From positions 1 to 64,000 of the forward strand of contig UQRC01000009.1 of the NCBI GenBank assembly GCA_900543445.1: DNA of 64,000 nt, read 5' to 3'. The position numbers were made by a program, and so were the translations under genes. Positions 1 through 8,991 of this stretch are shown one piece after another (positions within the stretch are counted from its first letter, which is position 1; each line of letters begins with the position of its first letter). This DNA is from an uncultured Lachnobacterium sp. (GTDB taxonomy: Bacteria > Bacillota > Clostridia > Lachnospirales > Lachnospiraceae). The notes below the pieces were generated by a model. That model made no database searches. It was given only the letters and a program-made list of their open reading frames with translations, and was not told the DNA's origin.

Positions 1-1437
1 CTGTTTTAAAAACTCTACAATAAAATCCCATACGCGACCGGTCGATGAAATGCTGAGACGTTCCTTCGGCGTGTGTATATCAAAATTATCCGGACCAAAC
101 GATACGCAGTCAAGATCCTTAATCTTCTCCGACAGCAGACCACATTCCAGGCCTGCATGAATCGTCTCAAATACCGGCTCTTTACCGTAAAGTTTCTCGT
201 AGACTTTCGCAACCTGTGGACGAAGCAGAGAATCCTGCTTATATTCCCATGCAGGATAATCGCCCTCCACCTCGGCTTCACCGCCGAGCAGTTCAACGAT
301 TGCTGTCACACGATCTAACAGATCTGCCTTCCTGGTTCCAACACTGCTTCGGATAGAAGTTACCGTATATAAAGCATCCTCTTGCAATTCCATGATTCCA
401 AGGTTTAAGGATGTCTCTACTAATCCCCGGTTTACCTGACTCATATTCTGCACACCATTTGGTACGCTTCTGAGATAAAAAATCACGCGGCTGACCGAGC
501 CAAAATCCAGAATATCTGCTTCCGATGCACCAAGATCATGAACTTCCACACCAACGTCAGGATCAGACACACTAAATTCTTTCTTAAATTCGTCACTTAA
601 ATTGTCAGCAATTTCTTTTACAAGGTTAACATTCTCTTCCGGAAGAAGAATTTCTGCCACGCATTCTCTAGGAATCGCATTGTCTTTGAGTCCACCTGCA
701 AGAGAAATGATTCCAAACGGAGTCTCGTCAAACAAATTGCGAAGCACACGTCCCATCAGGATATTGGCGTTACCATGCTCCTTATCAATCTCACTTCCGG
801 AATGACCTCCTTCAAGGCCGGTCACCGTAAGTGACAATTTCTGTCCGTGTTGGGTTACTCGTTTCACCGGAAGCGTAACATTGACCGCCATACCACCGGC
901 ACATCCGGTCAGGAAACTTCCCTCTACATCACTGTCAATGTTGAGCATTGTATGTCCGGTCAGCATCGATAAATCGATGGCATCCGCTCCAAGCATTCCA
1001 ATCTCCTCATCGACGGTGATCACAACTTCAAGCTTCGGATGTGCAATCTCTGACGATTCAAGCAGTGCAAGTGCATATGCAACCGCAATACCATCATCGC
1101 CGCCAAGTGTTGTTCCCTCCGCTTTCAAGAAGTCTCCATCGACATACAGTTTTAATCCATCCTTCTCAAAATCGATGGTAACGCCTTTCTCTTTCTCACA
1201 GACCATATCCATATGTCCCTGAATAATAATCGGTTCTGCAGATTCGTATCCCTTTGTTGCCTCCTTGACGATCACAACATTGTTGCTTTCATCCTGATAC
1301 CAGACAAGCTGATGCTCCTTTGCAAAATCGACAAGATAATCACTGATTGCCTTCGTATTTCTGGATCCGTGAGGAATCGCTGCAATCTGTTCAAAATAAT
1401 AGAATACTCTCTGTGGGTATAAATGATTTGTTATCAT
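1..1437 (-). CDS. pepD: Aminoacyl-histidine dipeptidase, M20 family (3' end cut by window edge)
   Basis: A reading frame of 479 codons runs from ATG at 1437 to base 1 without a stop, so only the last few residues are missing. It is preceded by a GGAGG site 7 bases upstream. The M20 metal-site motifs are visible: GHMDMVCE near residue 75, GGDDG near 112 and VTVDEEIG near 142, followed by TGLEGGHSGSEID. Family knowledge: cytosolic Zn-dependent dipeptidases of the PepD type cleave Xaa-His and other unspecific dipeptides. The gene is divergent from ylbJ, and only 30 bases separate the two start codons. Confidence 0.93.
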   Translation of the reverse strand, partial: MITNHLYPQRVFYYFEQIAAIPHGSRNTKAISDYLVDFAKEHQLVWYQDESNNVVIVKEATKGYESAEPIIIQGHMDMVCEKEKGVTIDFEKDGLKLYVDGDFLKAEGTTLGGDDGIAVAYALALLESSEIAHPKLEVVITVDEEIGMLGADAIDLSMLTGHTMLNIDSDVEGSFLTGCAGGMAVNVTLPVKRVTQHGQKLSLTVTGLEGGHSGSEIDKEHGNANILMGRVLRNLFDETPFGIISLAGGLKDNAIPRECVAEILLPEENVNLVKEIADNLSDEFKKEFSVSDPDVGVEVHDLGASEADILDFGSVSRVIFYLRSVPNGVQNMSQVNRGLVETSLNLGIMELQEDALYTVTSIRSSVGTRKADLLDRVTAIVELLGGEAEVEGDYPAWEYKQDSLLRPQVAKVYEKLYGKEPVFETIHAGLECGLLSEKIKDLDCVSFGPDNFDIHTPKERLSISSTGRVWDFIVEFLKQ

Positions 1438-1467
1438 AGTTTCCTCCTTGTTCACATAAATTATGAT

Positions 1468-2376
1468 ATGAAAAAAATCGTTTATTTTCTAATTATTGTT
1501 TTCTTACTTATATATTTTATTTGTTTTCCCCAGAATGTACTGAATGCATCCAGACAGGGACTACTTCTGTGGTACAGGCAGATTTTGCCGGCTCTGCTTC
1601 CGTTCTCCATACTCTCATATGTAGTCCTGCGCTCTAATCTTTTCTCAATACTAGGTTCTAGTAGACAAAGCAGAATTTCTACAGAAGAATGGTATGTAAT
1701 TCTCTGCGGATTTCTGTTTGGTTTTCCAATCGGAAGCAAACTGACTGCGGATTTATACCGGGAAAAGCGGATTTCTTATGACAGAGCACAAATTCTTTGC
1801 GTATTTACAAACAATCTCAGTCCTGTCTTTGTAACCGCTGCCATGCAGGAAATAATCTCTATAAAACCGGATCTTCCGTTTTATCTGCTTTTGTACGGGA
1901 CTCCGTTCCTCTATGGAATCATTTTGCTTCTGTGCAATTCATCGAGGAACACCAATAAACAAAAAAATACGGCATCAAGATTCCAAATAACTATGCAAAT
2001 CGTTGATGCCGGTATTATAAACGGATTCGAAACATTAATAAAAATATGTGGTTATATTATGATGTTCTCGATTCTCACACAAATGCTTTTGTCTGTTCCA
2101 TGGAATCATACAATCATGCCTGTGTTGCTCAGTGGCTGTCTTGAAGTTACAACAGGCGTTGCAACACTGGGACAATCCGACATTACCGGCAGTTGCAAAT
2201 ACATACTTGCCCTCTTTATGCTGTCATTTAACGGAATCAGTGGACTCTGTCAGACCGCTTCCATCTTAAGTCAAACCAACCTCTCCATGAGAAGCTACTG
2301 TAAGCACAAACTGATCATCGTTCTGCTTGTGCTGACCGGTGGTATAGGTTTATTATTCTTCCGAAAACTCTGTTGA
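1468..2376 (+). CDS. ylbJ: YlbJ/SpoVV-like sporulation integral membrane protein
   Basis: A protein of 302 residues with about eight hydrophobic segments. Family landmarks are GFPIGSKLTADLY, FTNNLSPVF, NGFETLIKICG, LEVTTG and SFNGISGLCQ, which match the YlbJ/nucleoside-recognition Gate family. In Bacillus the homologue SpoVV moves dipicolinic acid across the outer forespore membrane; this role is inferred here. I chose the ATG at 1468 (MKKIVYF) because an upstream ATG at 1423 would run through the pepD start region. No good ribosome binding site is visible before either start. The 3' end overlaps the convergent gene by 24 bases. Confidence 0.85.
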   Translation: MKKIVYFLIIVFLLIYFICFPQNVLNASRQGLLLWYRQILPALLPFSILSYVVLRSNLFSILGSSRQSRISTEEWYVILCGFLFGFPIGSKLTADLYREKRISYDRAQILCVFTNNLSPVFVTAAMQEIISIKPDLPFYLLLYGTPFLYGIILLLCNSSRNTNKQKNTASRFQITMQIVDAGIINGFETLIKICGYIMMFSILTQMLLSVPWNHTIMPVLLSGCLEVTTGVATLGQSDITGSCKYILALFMLSFNGISGLCQTASILSQTNLSMRSYCKHKLIIVLLVLTGGIGLLFFRKLC

Positions 2377-2994
2377 AACCGAAATATTAGTAACCTCCGG
2401 CTGATTATTTTCAACTTGTTCCTTTTCCTGAGCTGGAACAGTCTCTTCCTCCGGCTCAGCAGGAAAAAGCTGCGCACGGTTTGCAGAAACAACATCTAAG
2501 AATCCCTGCAAAGACTGAACAAGACTTTCGGATCTCGCGCGGGAAGTCTCAATCGAATTGGAAAGAATATCCTCAATACCACGAAGCTGGTCATCCACAT
2601 AACCGACTGCCCCCATACGGATACTGTTGGCTTCACTTGTCGCATTATCCAAAATCTCCTGCGCCTGCTTGGTTGCAATCATAACAACCTCATTTGCCTG
2701 CGCATAAGCCTGTTGCATGATCTGATGTTCACTGACAAGCTCCGTCGTCTGAACCTGTGCCTGGGCGATGATCTGATCTGCCTTCGCCTGTGCATCCGCC
2801 AAGATTGCTTCTTTATTACTGATAATCTTCTGATAACGCTTGATCTCCTCCGGAGTTTTGGAACGAAGCTCAGCGATCAACTCTTCTAATTCTTCCTTAT
2901 TAACAATAATCTTGGTGTTTGAAAGCGGCTGATATTTACAGCCTTCAATATATTCTTCAATTTCTTCAATAATCTGTTCCATCTTACTGCTCAT
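2353..2994 (-). CDS. Coiled-coil protein, DivIVA-like/ATP synthase subunit H-like family
   Basis: A protein of 213 residues. Residues 1-60 are short and charged. Residues about 60-150 are an Ala/Gln/Glu-rich coiled coil of the kind automated pipelines call ATPase or V-type H+-ATPase subunit H. The tail is acidic and Pro/Glu-rich with no catalytic motif. Small DivIVA-like coiled-coil proteins commonly sit after coaD in clostridia, so a scaffold role at the septum or envelope is a plausible inference only. It is the last gene of the rimO-pgsA-rsmD-coaD run, 30 bases after coaD, and its end overlaps ylbJ on the other strand. Confidence 0.7.
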   Translation of the reverse strand: MSSKMEQIIEEIEEYIEGCKYQPLSNTKIIVNKEELEELIAELRSKTPEEIKRYQKIISNKEAILADAQAKADQIIAQAQVQTTELVSEHQIMQQAYAQANEVVMIATKQAQEILDNATSEANSIRMGAVGYVDDQLRGIEDILSNSIETSRARSESLVQSLQGFLDVVSANRAQLFPAEPEEETVPAQEKEQVENNQPEVTNISVSTEFSEE

Positions 2995-3024
2995 AATCTT
3001 CGATTCTCCTTACCTGTCAGATCT

Positions 3025-3504
3025 TTATTTCTGGTATTTCGCATAAATTTGATCAATAAAACATTCCGGCACAAAATTAGAGATATCTCCTCCATAGGAG
3101 GCAAATTCCTTAACGATCGTCGAACTCAAATAAGAATATTTAAGATCAGTCGTCAGAAAAATCGTCTCTATCTTCGAATCCTGTACATGATTCGCCTGCG
3201 CAATCTGAAGTTCGTACTCAAAATCCGTCACTGCGCGAAGTCCACGCACGATGATTGTTGCATCAATTTCATTCATGAAATCAACAAGTAAACCATCAAA
3301 AGATGCGACCGAAACATTCGGCATATCCTTCGTCATCTCTTTAATCATACTAACACGTTCTTCTAAAGAAAACAACGAGTTTTTTGCGCTGTTATTGAGC
3401 ACTCCGACAACAAGTTCATCTACAATCTGTGCGGATCTGGTAATAATATCCATGTGTCCGAAAGTAACCGGATCAAAGCTTCCCGGATAGATTGCCCTCT
3501 TCAT
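3025..3504 (-). CDS. coaD: Phosphopantetheine adenylyltransferase
   Basis: A 159-residue protein, the normal length for CoaD. It opens with the nucleotidyltransferase motif [14 protein letters not shown] (the TxGH signature). [12 protein letters not shown] near residue 90 and the [11 protein letters not shown] segment near 122 are typical of the family. It transfers AMP from ATP to 4'-phosphopantetheine to give dephospho-CoA, the penultimate step of coenzyme A synthesis, in the cytosol. It follows rsmD by 14 bases, an arrangement conserved across Firmicutes, which supports the call. Confidence 0.97.
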   Translation of the reverse strand: MKRAIYPGSFDPVTFGHMDIITRSAQIVDELVVGVLNNSAKNSLFSLEERVSMIKEMTKDMPNVSVASFDGLLVDFMNEIDATIIVRGLRAVTDFEYELQIAQANHVQDSKIETIFLTTDLKYSYLSSTIVKEFASYGGDISNFVPECFIDQIYAKYQK

Positions 3505-3518
3505 AATTTATCTATCTC

Positions 3519-4070
3519 CTATTTCTTTCGTATAAATACATGCATGTTCGTTTTGTACTTCTTGAATTTGTCAATCTCAAATCCAAGTTCGTCCAGATAA
3601 TCAAAATCTGTGTCAAGCGAAGCCTCAACTACAATTCTGGTATCCGGTTTCAAAATGGAAGAATGTGACAGAAAACGAAGCACTTCTTCCTCCAATCCAT
3701 GCCGGTAAGGCGGATCCATAAAGATCAGATCGAACGTATACTTTCCTTCCAGTGAATGAAGTCCACTGATCACATCCATCGTAAGAAGCATGGACTGTTT
3801 ATCAAACCTAGTAAAAGCAATATTCTCCTCAATGCACTTGGCAGCTTTACGATTATTTTCAATAAATACCGCATATGCACCACCTCTGCTTAAAGCTTCT
3901 AAGCCAATCTGTCCGCTTCCTGCAAAAAGATCTAAAAAATACGCTCCCGGCACATCCATCTGTAACACGTTAAAAAGCGTTTCCTTGGTCTTGTCCGTTG
4001 TCGGACGCGTGTCCATTCCATCAATCGTCTTCAGCGGAAGGCTGCGCGCAGTTCCTGCTATAATTCTCAT
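3519..4070 (-). CDS. rsmD: 16S rRNA (guanine966-N2)-methyltransferase
   Basis: A 183-residue protein. The N-terminus MRIIAG and RPTTDKTKETLFN are hallmarks of RsmD. The SAM-binding loop DLFAGSGQIGLEALSRG lies near residue 47 and the catalytic DPPY motif near 118. RsmD methylates the exocyclic amine of G966 in the 30S subunit. It lies between pgsA and coaD in a tight minus-strand run. Nothing unusual is seen. Confidence 0.96.
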   Translation of the reverse strand: MRIIAGTARSLPLKTIDGMDTRPTTDKTKETLFNVLQMDVPGAYFLDLFAGSGQIGLEALSRGGAYAVFIENNRKAAKCIEENIAFTRFDKQSMLLTMDVISGLHSLEGKYTFDLIFMDPPYRHGLEEEVLRFLSHSSILKPDTRIVVEASLDTDFDYLDELGFEIDKFKKYKTNMHVFIRKK

Positions 4071-4092
4071 TTCATTACCTCCGTGAGGGTGA

Positions 4093-4635
4093 TTATTTCT
4101 GATCCTTTAAAACGTCCTTATTCTTTGCAATGTAATCAATTAATGAGATTACTGTAAGCACAAGGGAAATATAGATCAATACGGTGCCAATGACGGCAAA
4201 CACTTCACCTGGAATGTTTAAGATCAGAACAATTACCGTAACCATCTGGAATGCAGTCTTAAACTTTCCCCAATAGCTTGCTGCAATCACCACTCCATTA
4301 TCCGCTGCAACAAGGCGGAACCCACTGATAATGAATTCACGTGCAATAATCACAATCACAATCCAGGCTGGAATCTTGTTTAAAGCAACCAGGCAGATCA
4401 ATGCTGAGCTGACAAGCAGCTTATCCGCAAGCGGATCCATAAATTTTCCGAAATTTGTTACAAGATGATATTTCCTTGCAATCTTTCCATCAAGGAAATC
4501 AGTGATACTTGCAACAATAAAGATTGCGACTGCAATGTAATTGCCGTATCCTTCAAAATACGGAGCGAGTAAAAAGAAAACAAAAAAAGGAATTAAAATC
4601 ACGCGAAAAAGTGTTAATTTGTTTGGTAAATTCAT
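4093..4635 (-). CDS. pgsA: CDP-diacylglycerol-glycerol-3-phosphate 3-phosphatidyltransferase
   Basis: A 180-residue membrane enzyme that starts MNLPNKLTLFRV, as PgsA proteins do. The CDP-alcohol phosphotransferase signature is complete near residues 42-66, including DFLDGKIAR and GKFMDPLADK with its conserved aspartates. Several hydrophobic helices follow. It makes phosphatidylglycerol phosphate from CDP-diacylglycerol and glycerol-3-phosphate at the membrane. Its ATG overlaps the rimO stop by 4 bases, indicating translational coupling. Confidence 0.95.
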   Translation of the reverse strand: MNLPNKLTLFRVILIPFFVFFLLAPYFEGYGNYIAVAIFIVASITDFLDGKIARKYHLVTNFGKFMDPLADKLLVSSALICLVALNKIPAWIVIVIIAREFIISGFRLVAADNGVVIAASYWGKFKTAFQMVTVIVLILNIPGEVFAVIGTVLIYISLVLTVISLIDYIAKNKDVLKDQK

Positions 4636-5954
4636 AGTAATTCTCCTATCAGATCATATTCATAAGCACCGGTAACCTTTACTTTTGCAATATCGCCAGT
4701 CATCAGTTCTTCTTCAGTATTAACAAAAATATAGCCATCCACATTCGGAGCATCCCGGTAAGTTCTACCGACATAAGCATTCTCATCTGCGACTTTGCCT
4801 TCGATAAATGCATATAATTCTGTGCCTTTCATGGAATCATTCTTATCGAAGATTACTTCTTCCTGTAGTTCCATAACATCGGCCTGCCAGTCTTTCTTGA
4901 CTTCCTCATCAATCTGATCCGGCATCTCAGCGGCAGGCGTTCCCTCCTCTGCTGAATACGTAAATGCGCCGAGGCGGTCAAATTCCATGTCGTTGACAAA
5001 CTGCATTAATTCTTCGTGCATCTCCTGTGTCTCACCCGGGAAACCACAGATCAGTGTCGTTCGAAGTGTAATATCAGGAACCCGCTTGCGCAGATGCGCA
5101 ATCCTCTCGATCAGTTCCGCCTTATTTGTCTTACGACCCATGCGTCGTAAGATTTCATCATTGCAGTGCTGGATCGGCATATCCAGATAATGGCATACCT
5201 TTTTATCCCGGATCATCGCATCGATCAGTTCCTCATAAATCTCTTCCGGATAGCAATACATAATACGAATCCAGAACAGACCAGAAATCTCGTTTAATGC
5301 ATCAAGAAGCTTGTGAAGACTTTTCTCTCCATACAGATCAACACCATAAAGCGTTGTCTCCTGCGCAACAAGGATCAGTTCCTTCACGCCGCCTGCAACC
5401 AGTTCCCTTGCGGAAGCAACCAGTTCTTCCATCGGAACGCTCCGGTATCTTCCTCGGACAGATGGGATCACACAATATGTGCAGTTCTTATTACATCCTT
5501 CTGCAATCTTCAGATAAGCAAAATGTCCGCCTGTTGTAACTGTACGCTTTGTCGTATGTGTCGGAAGTCCGGTCAGTGTATGGAAGTTCTCATAAAATTT
5601 ATGATCCAGTGTACTTTGTACCGCTTCCCAGATTGCATCATAGGAATTGGTTCCAAGAATCGCATCCACTTCCGGGATCTCTTTCTTCACTTCATCCTGA
5701 TAACGCTGCGTCAGACAACCGGTTACGATCAGCGACTTGCATACACCTGTCTTCTTCTGCTCCGCCATCTCAAGGATCGTATTGATACTTTCTTCCTTCG
5801 CATCTCCGATAAAACAGCAACTGTTGACGATGATGATATCGGCTTCGGTTTCATCATCGGTAAGTGTAATTCCGTGGCTGGTCAGCATGCCAATCATATA
5901 TTCCGAATCGACAAGATTCTTATCGCAGCCCAGTGAAATAAATAGTAATTTCAT
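4632..5954 (-). CDS. rimO: Ribosomal protein S12 (Asp89) methylthiotransferase, radical SAM
   Basis: A 440-residue protein with the three-part structure of methylthiotransferases. The N-terminal domain carries the first cysteine in LGCDKN and further cysteines in VNSCCF and TGCL. The radical SAM motif GCNKNCTYCVIP is near residue 150, and a C-terminal TRAM domain follows. The sequence NKNCTYCVIP with SVRGRYRS points to RimO rather than MiaB, which is encoded separately at 26957. I chose ATG 5954 because GAGAGGA sits just before it; a GTG four codons upstream would place that site inside the gene. It heads the run after the rpoZ terminator. Confidence 0.93.
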   Translation of the reverse strand: MKLLFISLGCDKNLVDSEYMIGMLTSHGITLTDDETEADIIIVNSCCFIGDAKEESINTILEMAEQKKTGVCKSLIVTGCLTQRYQDEVKKEIPEVDAILGTNSYDAIWEAVQSTLDHKFYENFHTLTGLPTHTTKRTVTTGGHFAYLKIAEGCNKNCTYCVIPSVRGRYRSVPMEELVASARELVAGGVKELILVAQETTLYGVDLYGEKSLHKLLDALNEISGLFWIRIMYCYPEEIYEELIDAMIRDKKVCHYLDMPIQHCNDEILRRMGRKTNKAELIERIAHLRKRVPDITLRTTLICGFPGETQEMHEELMQFVNDMEFDRLGAFTYSAEEGTPAAEMPDQIDEEVKKDWQADVMELQEEVIFDKNDSMKGTELYAFIEGKVADENAYVGRTYRDAPNVDGYIFVNTEEELMTGDIAKVKVTGAYEYDLIGELL

Positions 5955-5966
5955 AATTCCTCTCAC

Positions 5967-5996
5967 TCAAAAAAAGGAATGACAGACGTCACTCCT
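5967..5996 (-). terminator. Rho-independent terminator after rpoZ
   Basis: On the minus strand a 9-bp stem AGGAGTGAC/GTCATTCCT (one G-U pair) with a 4-base loop is followed by seven T. It lies directly after the rpoZ stop and before rimO. The stem overlaps the region where a rimO promoter would have to lie, so read-through may supply rimO. Confidence 0.8.
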
Positions 5997-6006
5997 CCTT
6001 CTGTTA

Positions 6007-6252
6007 TTAATTATTATCTTCCTCATCCGAAACAATCTTGACATCGCCACGGTATAACTCTTCAACAGCGATGGAAAGAGGCTTGTTGCATTTCGGATTC
6101 TCGATCATCGGTTCTGCACCGGCGATAATCTGTCTTGCACGCTTAGCGGTAGCAAGTACGATGGAATAACGGCTGTTTACAACCGGTTCCTCACCGAACT
6201 CAACACCGTCATTAACAACTTTCATTAATTCTACATAGGATGGATGTATCAT
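6007..6252 (-). CDS. rpoZ: RNA polymerase omega subunit
   Basis: An 81-residue protein with the omega core NSRYSIVLATAKRARQI near residues 27-43 and KPLSIAVEELYRGDV downstream. Omega helps fold beta' and stabilises core RNA polymerase. It follows gmk after 4 bases, the standard yloC-gmk-rpoZ order of Firmicutes. The RemA/YlzA gene often found between yloC and gmk is not present here, since only 14 bases separate those two genes. The C-terminus is short and acidic. Confidence 0.94.
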   Translation of the reverse strand: MIHPSYVELMKVVNDGVEFGEEPVVNSRYSIVLATAKRARQIIAGAEPMIENPKCNKPLSIAVEELYRGDVKIVSDEEDNN

Positions 6253-6256
6253 AGTA

Positions 6257-6919
6257 TTATTCTCCTTTCGAAAAGCCTGTAAGCTCTTCTCTTGTTTTAT
6301 TGATAAAATCTATATTAGCTGATACGCGATACGATGCATTCTGTTCCGGTTGTCCGTTTCTCTCATCATTGATCAGCTGATGGATCACTTCCACACCGTG
6401 TTCTACCGTATCGTTTACCACTATATAATCATAGTTTTCAATTCCCTGTGACTCTTCACAGGCGCGCGCAAGCCTTGCATGGATCACGTCCTTCGTCTCG
6501 GTTCCTCGTCCGACAAGACGATCGCGGAGCGTGCACGCATCCGGAGCCGTAACAAACATAAGGATCGTATCCGGGAATTGTTCCTTGATCTTAAGTGCAC
6601 CCTGTATCTCAATCTCAAGAATCACATTCTTGCCAAGATCAAGCTGCTGCTGTACATATGCTTTCGGTGTTCCGTAATAATTATTTACGTACTGCGCATA
6701 TTCGATCAGTTCGTCCGCATCTATCATCTGTTCGAACTTTTCTGTCGTAACGAAGAAATAATCAATTCCGTCCCGCTCTCCGGGTCTTGGATTCCTCGTT
6801 GTTGCAGATACCGACAATGCATAATCATTGCCGTACTGCTCCATCAAAGCCTTCATCAAAGTTCCTTTACCGGCTCCCGAGAAACCGGAAACCACTACAA
6901 GTCTGCCTTTCTCACTCAT
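6257..6919 (-). CDS. gmk: Guanylate kinase
   Basis: A 220-residue protein. The Walker A loop GFSGAGKGTL is near residue 12 and the GMP-binding segment TTRNPRPGERDGIDY near 41. VILEIEIQGALKIKEQFP follows near 97. It phosphorylates GMP/dGMP with ATP to the diphosphates. It lies between yloC and rpoZ with very short spacers, so the three genes are almost certainly one transcript. Confidence 0.96.
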   Translation of the reverse strand: MSEKGRLVVVSGFSGAGKGTLMKALMEQYGNDYALSVSATTRNPRPGERDGIDYFFVTTEKFEQMIDADELIEYAQYVNNYYGTPKAYVQQQLDLGKNVILEIEIQGALKIKEQFPDTILMFVTAPDACTLRDRLVGRGTETKDVIHARLARACEESQGIENYDYIVVNDTVEHGVEVIHQLINDERNGQPEQNASYRVSANIDFINKTREELTGFSKGE

Positions 6920-6933
6920 TGTATCAATTCCTC

Positions 6934-7812
6934 TTACTCAATGTTTTGAATCTGTTCGCGAACCTTCTCAATACCGGTCTTAAGATCAATTCCGATATCC
7001 GAGATTTCAATATTATTCGCCTTCGAAAGAATCGTATTCGCTTCACGATTCATCTCCTGCGCGATAAAATCAAGCTTACGTCCGATTGAACCACCGGCAA
7101 GAAGTGTATCCTTTGTTGTCATAATATGACTTCTCAGTCGCACCGTCTCCTCGTCAACACAGACCTTATCCGCATAGATCGTAACCTCCGTTGCGATACG
7201 TGCGTCATCAATCTGTCTGTCGCCTAAGATTTCCTGTATCTTCTCCTCAAGACGGGTTCTGTATTCCTTCATAATCTGTGGAGAGCGTTCCTCAATAAAA
7301 TCAACATCAGAAAGCATCGCATCCAGCTTATCTAACAGATCTGCCTTTAACGCTTCGCCTTCCTTGACACGGCTGTCAACAAACTGCTCACATGCACCGC
7401 GCAAAGCTTTCTCCAGTCCGCTCCACAACTCCTTCTCATCAATATCCTGTTCTTCCATCACGAATACGTCCGGATAACGGGAAAGTGTGCTGACACGGAT
7501 ATCATTCTCGAGATGGAACTCTTCTGCCATAGCATTCAGATATCCCAAATACTCACCGGCCAATGCTGCATTATATCGAAGCGAGTAATTATCTTCCGTA
7601 TAATCTTCGTATGTGATATAGACATCAACTTTACCACGCTCAATGTATTCCTTAAGAAGATTGCGGATCGCACTCTCAAAGAAATTCAGTTTCTTCGGCA
7701 TCTTAATGTTGACATCCAGATAACGATGATTTACAGACTTAAGTTCGACGGTAAATTTGCGCTTCTCATCCGCGACCTCACACCGTCCGAATCCTGTCAT
7801 ACTTTTAATCAT
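6934..7812 (-). CDS. yloC: YicC/YloC family endoribonuclease
   Basis: A 292-residue protein starting MIKSMTGFGR, diagnostic of the YicC/YloC family. The conserved C-terminal motif GRKLDFIAQEMNREANTI is near residue 247. Characterised members are endoribonucleases with roles in RNA turnover and stress response; the substrate here is unknown. An AGGAG site precedes the ATG. The promoter region upstream has two palindromes, described separately. Confidence 0.93.
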   Translation of the reverse strand: MIKSMTGFGRCEVADEKRKFTVELKSVNHRYLDVNIKMPKKLNFFESAIRNLLKEYIERGKVDVYITYEDYTEDNYSLRYNAALAGEYLGYLNAMAEEFHLENDIRVSTLSRYPDVFVMEEQDIDEKELWSGLEKALRGACEQFVDSRVKEGEALKADLLDKLDAMLSDVDFIEERSPQIMKEYRTRLEEKIQEILGDRQIDDARIATEVTIYADKVCVDEETVRLRSHIMTTKDTLLAGGSIGRKLDFIAQEMNREANTILSKANNIEISDIGIDLKTGIEKVREQIQNIE

Positions 7813-7832
7813 GCCACTTGTCTCCTGTCAAA

Positions 7833-7890
7833 ATGCATAGTCTATGCATAGATAGATGTATTATAATGCTATTTGATGAATTCGTCAAAT
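7833..7890 (-). promoter_or_regulatory. yloC promoter with two palindromes
   Basis: On the minus strand a strong promoter TTGACG-17-TATAAT has its -35 at 7883-7888 and its -10 at 7860-7865. A 20-base near-perfect palindrome (7871-7890, ATTTGA..GAATTC..TCAAAT) covers the -35. A second, perfect palindrome (7833-7849, ATGCATAG-T-CTATGCAT) lies just past the expected transcription start. The promoter elements are seen directly; operator function is inference. Confidence 0.65.
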
Positions 7891-7914
7891 GTTGCTTTGC
7901 AAAAAATGCATGGT

Positions 7915-8817
7915 TTACAAATACTTTTTGGCGAATTTTTTCACTCCTGCAGTCAATCCATCGGCAAGTTTTTCCAAAGCCTCATCACTGTGATCCGATG
8001 CCTGGTTGCCAAGTTCCATGTCAACGGACGGAATGGTGCTGTAGGATGTCTGCGTGAGGTCGATTGCCATACGCCCCTTGCCATTGATCTTAACTTTATG
8101 CTTCTTTAAACCTTTGATCAATGCATTTCCAAGCGCTTCATGCTGTTCCCAGTGATTTTTGACCGGCTTCATCGTTTTTAATTTGTCAGGAACGCCGATA
8201 TAAAAGCAGCCTTTGTCGTACTTAAGGCCGTCTCCATCCCAATGCAGGGCAATATGTATATCTGCCACATTGTTACAGATAACCGTTCGCGCCACGTTAT
8301 CCAGCTGAACATCTTTTCCAGTTCTGATCATCAGCACATCATATCCTTCTGCAAGCAGCTTTTTCCTGAGAATTTTCGCCATCTTGAGCGTGACGGTACT
8401 CTCCTTTGTTCCGTCGCGAAACGTCATTCCTCCGGAGACTGCGATTGCACTTGTCGAGCCTGCACGGGTTGTTCCGCCGGTCACTTTTGGAGAACCATCC
8501 GGATGACAGAGCGTTTTTGTTGATCTTACATTTCCGGTTCCGTGTCCGGCATTGATTCCAACGATGATGCCTTTGCGATTCTTTTTTGCCTTGTAAAAGA
8601 CGGCATAACCGGAAGTAATCTTCGCATGATCCGCATATTTCCACTTTTTATCCAGATAAATCTTCTCCTTATTTTTATATGCACATTCCGTATGAGTGTC
8701 AGATTTTTCAATTTCTTTTTGATTTGTTTTCGCCTGCGTATCTGTGGGAACACCAGATACCAGCATCATAAAAGTTAATAATACCGCAAATGCGCGCAAT
8801 TTCTTTTTCATAACCAT
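7915..8817 (-). CDS. Secreted N-acetylmuramoyl-L-alanine amidase (Amidase_3)
   Basis: A 300-residue protein with a signal peptide (MVMKKKLRAFAVLL..., predicted cleavage near residue 29). The Amidase_3 zinc site is visible: GINAGHGTG (His), an ESTV glutamate near residue 139, IALHWDG (His) and the catalytic glutamate in SVDMELGNQASD near 268. Such enzymes cut the MurNAc-L-Ala bond of peptidoglycan outside the cell, for daughter separation or spore lysis. No SH3, LysM or SPOR binding domain is present. It is a single gene, divergent from rqcH. The ATG at 8811 is an alternative start. Confidence 0.9.
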   Translation of the reverse strand: MVMKKKLRAFAVLLTFMMLVSGVPTDTQAKTNQKEIEKSDTHTECAYKNKEKIYLDKKWKYADHAKITSGYAVFYKAKKNRKGIIVGINAGHGTGNVRSTKTLCHPDGSPKVTGGTTRAGSTSAIAVSGGMTFRDGTKESTVTLKMAKILRKKLLAEGYDVLMIRTGKDVQLDNVARTVICNNVADIHIALHWDGDGLKYDKGCFYIGVPDKLKTMKPVKNHWEQHEALGNALIKGLKKHKVKINGKGRMAIDLTQTSYSTIPSVDMELGNQASDHSDEALEKLADGLTAGVKKFAKKYL

Positions 8818-8879
8818 CTTTCCCTTCTTTTTCCTTCTTTAACTAGTTGTTTGCGAAATGCCTCCCCTTCTTTGAAACA

Positions 8880-8909
8880 ATTATAGCATTTTGCCTGATT
8901 TTATTTCAA
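8880..8909 (-). promoter_or_regulatory. Promoter of the amidase gene
   Basis: Minus strand: TTGAAA (8904-8909), an 18-base spacer and TATAAT (8880-8885) with an extended TG. It lies about 65 bases before the amidase start. Confidence 0.6.
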
Positions 8910-8930
8910 TATGAATTACGATATCCGTTC

Positions 8931-8959
8931 TTGGATTTTCAGGCAATCCATATTATAAT
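8931..8959 (+). promoter_or_regulatory. Promoter of rqcH
   Basis: TTGGAT (8931-8936), a 17-base spacer and TATAAT (8954-8959), 32 bases before the rqcH ATG. The short repeat TTGCCTGA/TCAGGCAA brackets this divergent region. Confidence 0.65.
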
Positions 8960-8991
8960 AATAAATTATTGAGACAATTTAGGAGGCAGCT

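Noticed and set aside
4987..5936. Long plus-strand frames opposite rimO
   Set aside because: They mirror the rimO coding frame, show no domain or ribosome binding site and have biased composition.
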